A stretch of DNA of 64,000 nucleotides from the NCBI RefSeq assembly GCF_000383595.1, contig NZ_KB911581.1, positions 7,275,519-7,339,518 of the forward strand, read 5' to 3'. Origin of the DNA: Streptomyces bottropensis ATCC 25435. GTDB taxonomy: Bacteria > Actinomycetota > Actinomycetes > Streptomycetales > Streptomycetaceae. A program made the position numbers and the translations under genes. Below the pieces are notes generated by a model. That model was not told the DNA's origin and searched no databases. It worked only from the letters and a program-made list of their open reading frames with translations. Of the stretch, positions 1 to 7,540 are shown one piece after another. Numbering within the stretch: position 1 is the first letter of the stretch; every line of letters starts with the position of its first letter.

Positions 1-823
1 CGGTGTGGGGGCGCGGGGGCCGGAGTACGACTGGTCCGCCGCGCACGAGGCACCGGCATACGAGGCACCGGCATACGAGGCATCGGCATACGAGACGCCG
101 GCGCACGAGGCACCGGCGTACGAGACACCCGCGCACGAAGCGCCGCCCACCGCCGTCGACCCGGTCTTCGGTGACCCGGTCTTCGGTGACCCGGCGTTCG
201 ACATCACCCCCGCGCAGGGCACACCCCCGCAACGGTCGCCGAGGTACGGAAGCCCGGCGTACGGCAACCCCGCCTACGAACCCTCCTCCTACGAACCCCC
301 TGCCTACGCCCCCTCCGTCCCCCCGCCCCCCGCCTACGAGCCCCCCATGTACGAACAGGCCCCGCCCGGGCCGCGTCCCCCCGCCCCCGGGCCGACCGCC
401 GGTGACGACGGCTCGGCTCCGCCGCCGCCCGGTCCGTTGGTCGTGGACCGGCGGACCCGGCAGGTGTGGGTGGGCGAGGTGCCCGTCGCGCTGACGCCGA
501 AGGAGTTCGAACTGCTGGCGCTGCTCACCGAGGACCCCGGCGCCGTGTACTCCCGGCAGCAGATCCTCAACCGCGTCTGGGACGACCACTACCAGGGCCC
601 GACCAAGACGCTGGACGTCCATGTCGCCACCCTGCGCCGCAAGTTGGGCGACCCGGCATGGATCCAGACCCTGCGCGGCGTCGGCTTCCGACTGGCCGTG
701 CGCTCCCCCGGGCAGGCGCCGGGGCAGGGCCTGCCCCAGAGTCCCGGGCCGGGGCACGGCCGTGGCCGGGGCGCGGGCTCCGGGAGGCATCGCACCCCCG
801 GCGCCAGGGCGTCGGCGTCATGA
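1..823 (+). CDS. OmpR/PhoB-family response regulator, C-terminal part (5' end outside window)
   Basis: The frame is open from the first base, so the gene begins upstream and the receiver domain, if present, is not visible. What is visible is a long Pro/Ala/Tyr/Glu-rich linker of about 140 residues, partly built of a repeated EAPAY-like pentapeptide (15-nt DNA repeats at about 46-145). It is followed by a winged-helix effector domain with the sequence LTPKEFELLALL, then SRQQILNRVW, then LDVHVATLRRKLGD and the wing GVGFRL. This is the DNA-binding half of a two-component regulator. The stop codon overlaps the kinase start (ATGA), so the pair is translationally coupled. The linker is unusually long for this family. 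The target is not stated by the sequence; the phased repeats upstream of the next transcription unit are one candidate. Confidence 0.9.
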   Translation, partial: GVGARGPEYDWSAAHEAPAYEAPAYEASAYETPAHEAPAYETPAHEAPPTAVDPVFGDPVFGDPAFDITPAQGTPPQRSPRYGSPAYGNPAYEPSSYEPPAYAPSVPPPPAYEPPMYEQAPPGPRPPAPGPTAGDDGSAPPPPGPLVVDRRTRQVWVGEVPVALTPKEFELLALLTEDPGAVYSRQQILNRVWDDHYQGPTKTLDVHVATLRRKLGDPAWIQTLRGVGFRLAVRSPGQAPGQGLPQSPGPGHGRGRGAGSGRHRTPGARASAS

Positions 824-2436
824 CCCGACGCCTGCTGCTGAGCTATCTCAGCCTCGCCGCCCTGGTCCTGCTCGGCCTGGAGATCCCGCTGGGCTTCGTC
901 TACTCGCGGGCCGAACGCGAGCGGATCGTCAACTCGGCCAACGACGAGGCCGAGTCGGTGGCCGCGTACGCGGCGCTCTCCCTAGCCGCCGGCCGGCAGG
1001 ACGAACTCGTCGAGCGGGCCAGGCACTGCGCCGAGCGCATCGGCGGGAAGGTCGTCATCGTCGACGCGGGCGGGAGGCTGCTGGCGTCCTCCCACTCCCT
1101 GTCCGACGACGAGGAGGACACCCTCCCCTCCCAGCCCGAGATCTCCGCCGCGCTCCGCGGCCGGGCCACGACGGACGTCCGTACGACGACGACCGGCGGC
1201 GTCCACTACCTGTCGGTGGCGGCTCCGGTCGGCCACACGACGCCGAGCGCGCCCCCGAACGCGACCACGGCCACGGCCGCCGCCACGACCACCACCACGG
1301 CCATGACCGCCGCGCCGGCCCAGGGCGCCGTACGCGTCACCCTCCCGACGACCATGGTGCACGCCCGGGTGTTCGCGGTCTGGCTGCTCCTGGTGCTGGC
1401 CGGGCTCGCGGTGCTCACCGGGGTCGCCGCGGTGGCGTTCGCGTTCGCGCGCTGGACCGGGCGCCCCATCCGGCAGTTGGAGGAGGCCACGCACCGGCTG
1501 GCCGAGGGCGGTGCGGCCACGAGTGTGGTGGTCACCTCGGGCCCGCCGGAGGTGCGCAGCCTCGCGGCGGCCTTCAACACGACCGCGGCCCGCCTCGAAC
1601 ACCTGCTGGCCTCCCAGCGGGCCTTCGCCGGCGAGGCGTCGCACCAGCTGAAGACCCCGCTGGCGGCGCTGCGGCTGCGGCTGGAGAACCTGGAACCGGA
1701 CATCGCCCGGCGCGCCCGGCCCAGCCTCGACGCCGCCGTCACGGAGACGGACCGGCTGGCCCGGATGGTCGAGGGTCTGCTGGCGATGGCCCGGCTGGAG
1801 GAGGCGGCGGCCGTCCCGGCCCGGGTCGACCTGGGCGCGGTCTGCGCGGAACGGCACCGCACGTGGGGGCCGTTGTTCGAACGCGGCGGGGTCTCACTGG
1901 TCCTGTTCGCCGGGGTGGTCGGCCCGGTGACGGCCGTCCCCGGAGCCGTGGAGCAGATCCTCGACAACCTCCTCTCCAACGCCCTGCGCGCCTCCCCCGC
2001 CCGCAGCACGGTCACCATGGAACTGCGGCTCCACGTCCCCGCCCGCCGGGCCCTGCGCGATGCCCGGCCGCACTGGGTCGACCTCCATGTCACCGATGAG
2101 GGCCCCGGTATGACGCCCGAGCAGCGCGCCCGCGCGTTCGACCGCTTCTGGCGCGCCCCCGGCGCCCCCAAGGGCGGCACCGGTCTCGGTCTCTCCCTCG
2201 TCCAGCGCCTCGCGCACGCCAGTGGCGGGGAGGTGACGCTGCGGGAAGCGGCCACGGGCGGGCTGGACGCGGTCGTCCGCCTTCCCGCGGCGGAGCCGCC
2301 GGCCCATCCCCACGGACACGGTCAGGGGCATGGGCAGGGGCAGGGGCAGGGCCAGGGACAAGGAAACGGTCAGGGGCATGGGTTCGGAGGACGGCCGGGG
2401 AAACGACGCCGTGAGGCCCCGCCGCTGCCGGCGTGA
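820..2436 (+). CDS. Sensor histidine kinase, partner of the preceding regulator
   Basis: The protein has 538 residues. ATG at 820 overlaps the regulator stop. It has an N-terminal membrane segment (residues about 5-28), an extracytoplasmic domain containing a Thr/Ala-rich low-complexity stretch, a second membrane segment (about 185-212), HAMP, a dimerisation domain with the phospho-acceptor His275 in SHQLKTPL, and an ATPase domain with N box (DNLLSNALRAS), G1 (DEGPGM) and G2 (GGTGLGLSLV). These identify a membrane kinase that phosphorylates the adjacent regulator. The C-terminal tail is a low-complexity Gly/Gln/His run encoded by hexamer-like DNA repeats at about 2310-2390, which looks like replication slippage and is not needed for catalysis. 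The signal sensed is unknown. Confidence 0.93.
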   Translation: MTRRLLLSYLSLAALVLLGLEIPLGFVYSRAERERIVNSANDEAESVAAYAALSLAAGRQDELVERARHCAERIGGKVVIVDAGGRLLASSHSLSDDEEDTLPSQPEISAALRGRATTDVRTTTTGGVHYLSVAAPVGHTTPSAPPNATTATAAATTTTTAMTAAPAQGAVRVTLPTTMVHARVFAVWLLLVLAGLAVLTGVAAVAFAFARWTGRPIRQLEEATHRLAEGGAATSVVVTSGPPEVRSLAAAFNTTAARLEHLLASQRAFAGEASHQLKTPLAALRLRLENLEPDIARRARPSLDAAVTETDRLARMVEGLLAMARLEEAAAVPARVDLGAVCAERHRTWGPLFERGGVSLVLFAGVVGPVTAVPGAVEQILDNLLSNALRASPARSTVTMELRLHVPARRALRDARPHWVDLHVTDEGPGMTPEQRARAFDRFWRAPGAPKGGTGLGLSLVQRLAHASGGEVTLREAATGGLDAVVRLPAAEPPAHPHGHGQGHGQGQGQGQGQGNGQGHGFGGRPGKRRREAPPLPA

Positions 2437-2465
2437 GCGGGCGCCGGCCCGCCTCTCCCCCTCCG

Positions 2466-2534
2466 CCACCCACGTCCCATCCACGTCCCACCCATGTGCC
2501 ACCCATGTGCCATCCGTGAACGCCGCCGTAGAGT
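2466..2534 (+). promoter_or_regulatory. Four phased 11-bp direct repeats followed by a -10-like element
   Basis: Units CCACCCACGTC, CCATCCACGTC, CCACCCATGTG and CCACCCATGTG follow one another at exact 11-bp steps from 2466 to 2509, and a partial fifth copy ends near 2518. A TAGAGT hexamer lies at 2529-2534, so the last repeat falls where a -35 box would be. OmpR/PhoB-family activators bind 11-bp direct repeats in this position, and Streptomyces PHO boxes have the same period. The repeats do not match the PHO consensus closely. The downstream gene is a PhoX-family protein and the upstream gene an OmpR-type regulator, so either could explain the site. Confidence 0.5.
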
Positions 2535-2640
2535 CATGGGTTGTCCATGCTCTGTCAATCAGAGTGTCCTAAGGTCCATCAGCGCGCGACCCCGCCGCCG
2601 ACCGGCAGGCGGGCCGTTCGAAGTACCCCTTGGAGCGACA

Positions 2641-3801
2641 GTGGAACGTCGTACTCTCCTGCGCGCGGCCGTGCTGGGCGGCACATCGACCGCCTTCGGC
2701 GGAACCCTCTGGCGCGGCGCCGCGTACGCCGCGCCCGCACAGCCCGGCGCGGGCCCGTACGGGGCGCTCGGCTCGGCCGACGCCAACGGCATCAGGCTTC
2801 CGAGCGGCTTCACCAGCCGGGTGATCGCCCGCTCGGGCCAGACGGTCCCCGGCACGTCGTACACCTGGCACAACGCCCCCGACGGCGGCGCCTGTTACGC
2901 GGACGGCACCGGCTGGATCTACGTCTCCAACTCCGAGATCAACCCGTCCGGCGGCGCGAGCGCGGTGCGGTTCTCCTCGACGGGCACGGTCACCTCGGCG
3001 TACCGCGTCCTGTCCGGCACCCGGCAGAACTGCGCCGGCGGCAGGACCCCGTGGAACACCTGGCTGTCCTGCGAGGAGGTCGACCGCGGCTACGTCTACG
3101 AGACCGACCCGTGGGGCGTGAACACCGCGGTCCGCCGGGACGCGATGGGCCGCTTCAAGCACGAGGCGGCGGCGGCCGATCCGGTCCGCCGGGTGGTCTA
3201 TCTGACGGAGGACGAGACGAACGGCCGTTTCTACCGCTTCGTCCCCACGACCTGGGGCGACCTGTCCGCCGGCACCCTCCAGGTCATGATCGCGGGCACC
3301 GCCGCCTCCGGCTCCTACACCTGGGCGAACGTCCCCGACCCGGACGGCTCCCCCACGAGCACGCGCACCCAGGTCTCGGGTTCGAAGTCCTTCAACGGGG
3401 GCGAGGGCTGCCACTACGCCGACGACACGGTCTGGTTCACCACCAAGGGGGACAACCGTGTCTGGCAGCTCAACCTCGCGGCCGGCACCTACGAGTTGGC
3501 GTACGACGACTCCCTGGTCACCTCCGGCACGGCCCCCCTCACCGGAGTCGACAACATCACCGGGACCTCCTCCGGCGACCTCTACGTCGCCGAGGACGGC
3601 GGCACCATGGAGATCTGCCTCATCACCCCGGACGACACCGTCGCCCCCTTCCTCCGCGTCGACGGTCAGTCCGCCTCCGAGATCACCGGCCCCGCCTTCT
3701 CCCCCGACGGCCGCCGCCTCTACTTCTCCAGCCAGCGCGGCACGAGCGGCAGCTCGTCCGGCGGCATCACGTACGAGGTGACGGGCCCGTTCCGCACCTG
3801 A
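2641..3801 (+). CDS. Exported PhoX-like protein (DUF839), predicted phosphatase
   Basis: The protein has 386 residues from GTG at 2641, with GGAG five bases upstream. Longer upstream starts in the same frame lack a ribosome site and would bury the signal peptide. The N terminus has a twin-arginine signal (ERRTLLRAAVLGGTS, then a hydrophobic stretch and AYAAPA). The rest is a beta-propeller-like DUF839/PhoX domain with Trp/Gly/Asp-rich blades, including PWNTWLSCEEV, DETNGRFYRFVP and VYLTEDE. PhoX enzymes are Tat-exported calcium/iron phosphatases that release phosphate from organic esters outside the cell. This gene is shorter than classical PhoX and activity is inferred from family only. It stands alone, preceded by the 11-bp repeats. 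Confidence 0.75.
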   Translation: MERRTLLRAAVLGGTSTAFGGTLWRGAAYAAPAQPGAGPYGALGSADANGIRLPSGFTSRVIARSGQTVPGTSYTWHNAPDGGACYADGTGWIYVSNSEINPSGGASAVRFSSTGTVTSAYRVLSGTRQNCAGGRTPWNTWLSCEEVDRGYVYETDPWGVNTAVRRDAMGRFKHEAAAADPVRRVVYLTEDETNGRFYRFVPTTWGDLSAGTLQVMIAGTAASGSYTWANVPDPDGSPTSTRTQVSGSKSFNGGEGCHYADDTVWFTTKGDNRVWQLNLAAGTYELAYDDSLVTSGTAPLTGVDNITGTSSGDLYVAEDGGTMEICLITPDDTVAPFLRVDGQSASEITGPAFSPDGRRLYFSSQRGTSGSSSGGITYEVTGPFRT

Positions 3802-3825
3802 TAATGAATCCCTACAACCGCACGT

Positions 3826-3924
3826 ACCACTGAATGAACCACTCATTCGAACCACTGAATCAAAAACCTATTAATGACCATCCCAGAAGTATTCGAACTC
3901 ATCATCAGGAAAGACTCGTTCGAA
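3826..3924. promoter_or_regulatory. AT-rich control region with repeated TTCGAA palindromes and a 10-bp direct repeat
   Basis: This AT-rich island lies upstream of the glycosyltransferase gene. ACCACTGAAT occurs exactly at 3826-3835 and again at 3851-3860. The palindrome TTCGAA occurs at 3846, 3892 and 3919, usually as ATTCGAA. The same TTCGAA palindrome recurs upstream of the next gene at 5375. This suggests a shared regulator-binding site for the two-gene islet, although AT-rich DNA makes chance matches more likely. Confidence 0.35.
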
Positions 3925-3947
3925 TTCTCTTCTGCTAGGTTCAGCGC

Positions 3948-5306
3948 GTGGTCATGCCCAAAGAATCGGGGCCGGAGAGCCTCGGAGTCGGCGCTCGCCC
4001 GTGCAAGGTTCTCCTGGCGGCATGCGGTACTCGCGGGGACGTACAACCCTTTCTCGCATTGGCCGTGGCGCTGCGTCGCCACGGCCATCACCCGTTATTG
4101 GCCGCCCCCTCCTCATACGCGTCCGACGCCGCCGCGTACGGAGTCGATTTCGCCACGATCGACGACGGCCCGACCAGAATCCTCGACGAGACGCCCACCC
4201 GCAGGGTCATCGACGACGGTCTGACGGGGGTACGCGGCAAAGTCGCGGCCGCCCGGACCGTCGCCCGCCTCAAACGCCTGCTCATCACGCCGCTGCGGGA
4301 CGTGGCGGCCATCGCCCACGACCACGGCGACCTGGCGGCGGTGGTGCATTCGGCGGCGTTCCCCGCCCAGCACGTGGCCGACATACTGGACGTACCCGCC
4401 GTGGTCGTGGCGCTGCAGCCCGGCTGGATCCCCACCGACACCTTCCCCTGCCCGTTGCTGCCGCTCCCCCGCGTACCGCGCCTGCTCAACCGGAGCACGT
4501 ACGCCGTGGTCGTGGCGGCCCAGCGGTCCCGCGAGGTGGAACGCTGGCGGACCACCGAACTGGGCCTGCCCCCACGCCGCCACGGTGCCCGGCGGTGGCT
4601 GCGGGACCCCGAGGGCAGGCGGCGCCCGGTCCTGCAGTCGTTCAGCCGGCACGTCACACCGGTCGACCCGGCCTGGGGCGACTCCGTGCGCACCACGGGT
4701 TTCTGGTACCTGCCCGCCCGCCCCGACTGGACGCCCCCCAGGGAGCTGGCCCGCTTCCTCGACGAGGGGCCGCCCCCGGTCTACATCGGCTTCGGCAGCA
4801 TGACCGGCACCCGCGCCGACCGCAACCACGCGCTGGTCACCGAGGCGATCCGCCTGACGGGCGTCCGCGCGGTGGTCGCGACGGGCTGGGGCGGCATCGG
4901 CGCGGCGGCGGGCCCGTCCGCCTCCCCGGCCACGACCGGCTCCCCGTCACCGGACATCCTGACGATCGACCAGGCCCCGCACGACTGGCTCTTTCCCCGT
5001 ACGGCCGCGGTCGTCCACCACGGCGGCCCCGGCACCGTCGGCGCCGCCCTGGCCGCGGGCCGACCTCAGGTCCTGTGCCCCCACATGGGCGACCAGACGC
5101 ACTGGTCCGCCCGTATGCGGGCACTGGGCGTTGCCCCCGCTCCCCTCGCCGCCCGCACCCTCACGGCACACGGGCTCGCGCAAGCGATCAGTACGGCGGT
5201 GACGGACCGGCACCTGCGACACCGGGCCGGTGAGATCGCCCCTCTCGTCCGGTCCGAGAACGGTGTCGACGCAGCGGTGAATTCCCTCTGCGCCCTTCTC
5301 ACTTGA
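3948..5306 (+). CDS. GT1-type glycosyltransferase (UGT80/macrolide-glycosyltransferase-like) with a TTA codon
   Basis: The protein has 452 residues. GTG at 3948 is chosen because AGG lies eight bases upstream; ATG at 3954 is the alternative. The N-terminal lobe starts with the nucleotide-fold motif ACGTRGDVQPFLALAVAL typical of sterol/lipid and polyketide glycosyltransferases. The C-terminal lobe has the sugar-nucleotide signature around His357-His358 (HHGGPGTVGAAL) and ends CPHMGDQTHW. It should transfer a sugar from an NDP donor to a small hydrophobic acceptor. Codon 50 is TTA (4095-4097), so translation would depend on the bldA leucyl-tRNA, linking the gene to development or secondary metabolism. 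It neighbours a condensation-fold enzyme 121 bp downstream. The acceptor is unknown. Confidence 0.85.
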   Translation: MVMPKESGPESLGVGARPCKVLLAACGTRGDVQPFLALAVALRRHGHHPLLAAPSSYASDAAAYGVDFATIDDGPTRILDETPTRRVIDDGLTGVRGKVAAARTVARLKRLLITPLRDVAAIAHDHGDLAAVVHSAAFPAQHVADILDVPAVVVALQPGWIPTDTFPCPLLPLPRVPRLLNRSTYAVVVAAQRSREVERWRTTELGLPPRRHGARRWLRDPEGRRRPVLQSFSRHVTPVDPAWGDSVRTTGFWYLPARPDWTPPRELARFLDEGPPPVYIGFGSMTGTRADRNHALVTEAIRLTGVRAVVATGWGGIGAAAGPSASPATTGSPSPDILTIDQAPHDWLFPRTAAVVHHGGPGTVGAALAAGRPQVLCPHMGDQTHWSARMRALGVAPAPLAARTLTAHGLAQAISTAVTDRHLRHRAGEIAPLVRSENGVDAAVNSLCALLT

Positions 5307-5370
5307 TCACTCCCATATCCCCGGGGAATCCCCCGACTCACCCCTCCCCCCCTCCCTAATCCCGTCTCCC

Positions 5371-5381
5371 AAATTTCGAAT
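5371..5381. promoter_or_regulatory. TTCGAA palindrome upstream of the condensation-fold gene
   Basis: AATTTCGAAT-like sequence with a central TTCGAA at 5375-5380, matching the sites at 3846, 3892 and 3919. It lies in the 121-bp, pyrimidine-rich gap between the glycosyltransferase and the condensation-fold gene. A common operator is an inference. Confidence 0.3.
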
Positions 5382-5427
5382 CCCGAATCCCCGACTTCTC
5401 CCCAAGTCACGAACAGAGAGCCCCCGA

Positions 5428-6933
5428 GTGCTGCAGATTCCTTTCTCCGACGCCGACATCGAGCCTGGGACCGTCATCTCCTGGTCCTTGCGCATTGAGC
5501 ATTCCCCTCGGGACGGGAAGGATTCCTCTCCCGAATCGGCCTCGCCCCCGCTCAAATCAGCGTCCTTCAATCAGGACAAGCACCACTCGTCCTCCGAGGC
5601 GACGCGGAGCACGAGCGACGGAATCGCCAGCTCGATCACGGTGACCTTCGAGATCGCGGGCCCGCTGGACTTCGGGGCTCTCGAATCGGCGTTCCTGCTC
5701 CTCGTACGACGGCACGAGGTGCTCCGCTGCGAGTTCCGGCGCCTGGCCGGCGACCTGAACTGCACGGCGCTGGCTGCCGAGTCCATCGTCCTGGAGGCGG
5801 AGGAGGTCGGCCGCTTCCACAGCGGTGACGACCTGCACACCCACCTCGACAAGACGTTCAAGAGCATCGACACGCTGTCCTGGCCGCTGTTCCTCATGGG
5901 GGCGGTGGTCCGGGAGGCGAGCGCCACGGTCTACCTCTGCTTCGACCACATCGTGTGCGACGGCCTGTCCATGCCCGTCGTCGTGAACGAGCTCCAGACC
6001 GCGTACGCCGACCTCGTGGCCGAACGCGACCCGCGACTCCCCGCCGCAGGAAGCTACCTGACCTTCGGCGACGACCAGCGTCACCGCTTTGCCTCCCTCG
6101 GCGCCGACGACGAGCGTCTGACGTACTGGAAGGACTTCATCCGCGGGAACGGCGGCTTCTTCCCCCGGTTCCCCTTCGACCTGGGCGTGCCGGGAGACCA
6201 GCTGTTTCCCCTGGTCAACCGGGCCCTCCCGCTCCTGGACGCCCCTGGAACCGACGCGCTCGCGGCGGGCGCCCGCGCATCGGGGGGCAGCGTCTTCACG
6301 GCCGTGCTGGCGGCCGCGGCGACGGCTCAGCACCGCCTCGGAGGGCCGGGGGTCTACCGGGGCCTGCTCCCCATCAGCGAGCGGGCGGACGAGGGCGGCG
6401 GGGCCGTGGGAGGGGCGCCGAATCCATGGCAGCACTCCATCGGCTGGTTCGTGAACACGATGCCGATCGAGTTCCGGGTGGGTGAGGGCGGCAGCGACCA
6501 CGCGGCCACGATCGCGCGGGCCCGCACGGCGTACGGCGAGCTGCAGCGGCACGCCGGCATCCCCTTCGTACGGGCGTGGGAACTGCTGGCCCCCGAGTCC
6601 TTCACCCTCCACCACTGGCCGTTCCCGGTGAACTTCTTCTCCTACATCGACTTCCGCAGGACCCCCGGCGGCCAGCAACACCCGCTCTGGAAGCCGATGT
6701 TGCACGTCTGGGCCGCCCGGGGCAACGGCATCAGCCACTGGTTCCACCGCACCGCCACGGGCCTCCACGTCAACATGCTGCACGTCGACACCCCCCAAGC
6801 ACATGAGATCAGCGACGCCCTGCACGAGGAACTCGTACGGGTCCTGCTGGAGGTCGCGGGTGAGCGCGGCACGGTCCGTGGGCCGGTGTCCATCCCCAGG
6901 CCGTCGCGGCCGGCGACGACCGTGGGGAGCTGA
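5428..6933 (+). CDS. Stand-alone NRPS condensation-domain/acyltransferase-fold enzyme
   Basis: The protein has 501 residues from GTG at 5428, with AGAGAG upstream. It matches the condensation-domain fold shared by NRPS C domains, PapA acyltransferases and wax-ester-type enzymes: a start resembling the donor lobe (FEIAGPLDFGALESAFLLLV then RHEVLRCEF), the active-site motif DHIVCDG with catalytic His174 and structural Asp178, and a late region GWFVNTMPIEF. The first His of the usual HHxxxDG is replaced by Asp173; the catalytic second His is kept. No adenylation, carrier or ketosynthase domain lies in the window. With the glycosyltransferase it could acylate or amidate a glycosylated product; this is an inference. 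It is convergent with the next gene. Confidence 0.8.
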   Translation: MLQIPFSDADIEPGTVISWSLRIEHSPRDGKDSSPESASPPLKSASFNQDKHHSSSEATRSTSDGIASSITVTFEIAGPLDFGALESAFLLLVRRHEVLRCEFRRLAGDLNCTALAAESIVLEAEEVGRFHSGDDLHTHLDKTFKSIDTLSWPLFLMGAVVREASATVYLCFDHIVCDGLSMPVVVNELQTAYADLVAERDPRLPAAGSYLTFGDDQRHRFASLGADDERLTYWKDFIRGNGGFFPRFPFDLGVPGDQLFPLVNRALPLLDAPGTDALAAGARASGGSVFTAVLAAAATAQHRLGGPGVYRGLLPISERADEGGGAVGGAPNPWQHSIGWFVNTMPIEFRVGEGGSDHAATIARARTAYGELQRHAGIPFVRAWELLAPESFTLHHWPFPVNFFSYIDFRRTPGGQQHPLWKPMLHVWAARGNGISHWFHRTATGLHVNMLHVDTPQAHEISDALHEELVRVLLEVAGERGTVRGPVSIPRPSRPATTVGS

Positions 6934-7000
6934 TCTGCTCGGCGGGGCCCACGGGCGGCGGGACGGCCGGGGCGGCGGGGCCGGCCCCAAGTCCCCCCGC

Positions 7001-7021
7001 CCGTCACCCGTCACCCGTCAC
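7001..7021. repeat. Three tandem CCGTCAC heptamers
   Basis: Three exact 7-bp copies sit between the convergent stop codons of the condensation-fold gene and the next gene. No function is evident. Confidence 0.6.
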
Positions 7022-7026
7022 CCGGC

Positions 7027-7380
7027 TCACCGAAACTCGTGCACGACCTCGATCTCGCCCACGATGTGCGCGTTGAACTCCTCCAGTTCCTCCGCCGGCA
7101 CCCACAGCTCGATGATCGTCTCGCCGCCGGCCCGCTGTACCGGATACCGCCGCAGGAACTCCGTCTCGACCTCGAACCGCGTGACGTATCCCGCCCCGTC
7201 GTGCTTCACGTTCCAGTCCCGCGCGATCTTCACCGCGTACGCCTCGTCGAGGACCGGATAGAAGATCGGCTGCTCGGGAAGCCGGGGCGGCCAGGCCCGC
7301 CACCCCGTCTCCCGCACCAACTCCAACTCCACGGGCCCGGTGGGCCGCCACAGGGTGGTCGTCTCTCGCTGCGTACGCAT
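7027..7380 (-). CDS. Conserved actinobacterial protein (often labelled ADP-ribosylation/crystallin J1)
   Basis: The protein has 117 residues starting MRTQRETTTLWRPTGPVELELV. ATG at 7380 was chosen because the conserved part begins right after it; the frame stays open upstream without a good ribosome site, and the match to a start is not strong (GGAG lies 14 bases away). It is a compact soluble alpha/beta protein with Trp-rich motifs (GWRAWPPRLPEQPIFYPVL and ARDWNVKH) and an acidic C terminus. Databases attach the name ADP-ribosylation/crystallin J1 to such short proteins, but no ADP-ribosylglycohydrolase metal-binding motif is visible, so the function is unknown. Confidence 0.75.
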   Translation of the reverse strand: MRTQRETTTLWRPTGPVELELVRETGWRAWPPRLPEQPIFYPVLDEAYAVKIARDWNVKHDGAGYVTRFEVETEFLRRYPVQRAGGETIIELWVPAEELEEFNAHIVGEIEVVHEFR

Positions 7381-7482
7381 GGGCTGGGTTCGCTCTCCGG
7401 ACACACGGCGACCGCGGGTTCGGCCGGCCGGGGACCGACGGTATCCAGGGATTCGGCGCCGGGGCCACAGGGTTTGTCCGAC

Positions 7483-7524
7483 GCGGAAGGGGCGGCGCCC
7501 CACACGGGGTGCCGCCCCTTCCGC
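7483..7524. terminator. Strong bidirectional hairpin after the ABC permease gene
   Basis: A perfect 14-bp stem (7483-7496 with 7511-7524) continues through a further nearly perfect five pairs to a 4-base ACAC loop. It lies between the end of the FtsX-like operon and the start of the 117-residue gene, and would end transcription from the operon. Confidence 0.75.
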
Positions 7525-7540
7525 ACCGCGGCCACGTCGC

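Noticed and set aside
820..2436. PhoR-PhoP identity of the first two genes
   Set aside because: Linker, extracytoplasmic domain and lack of pho neighbours do not support it; only the general OmpR/PhoB class is safe.
2466..2518. CRISPR-like short repeats
   Set aside because: Units are 11 bp without spacers; a regulator site explains them better. The same holds for 14451-14540.
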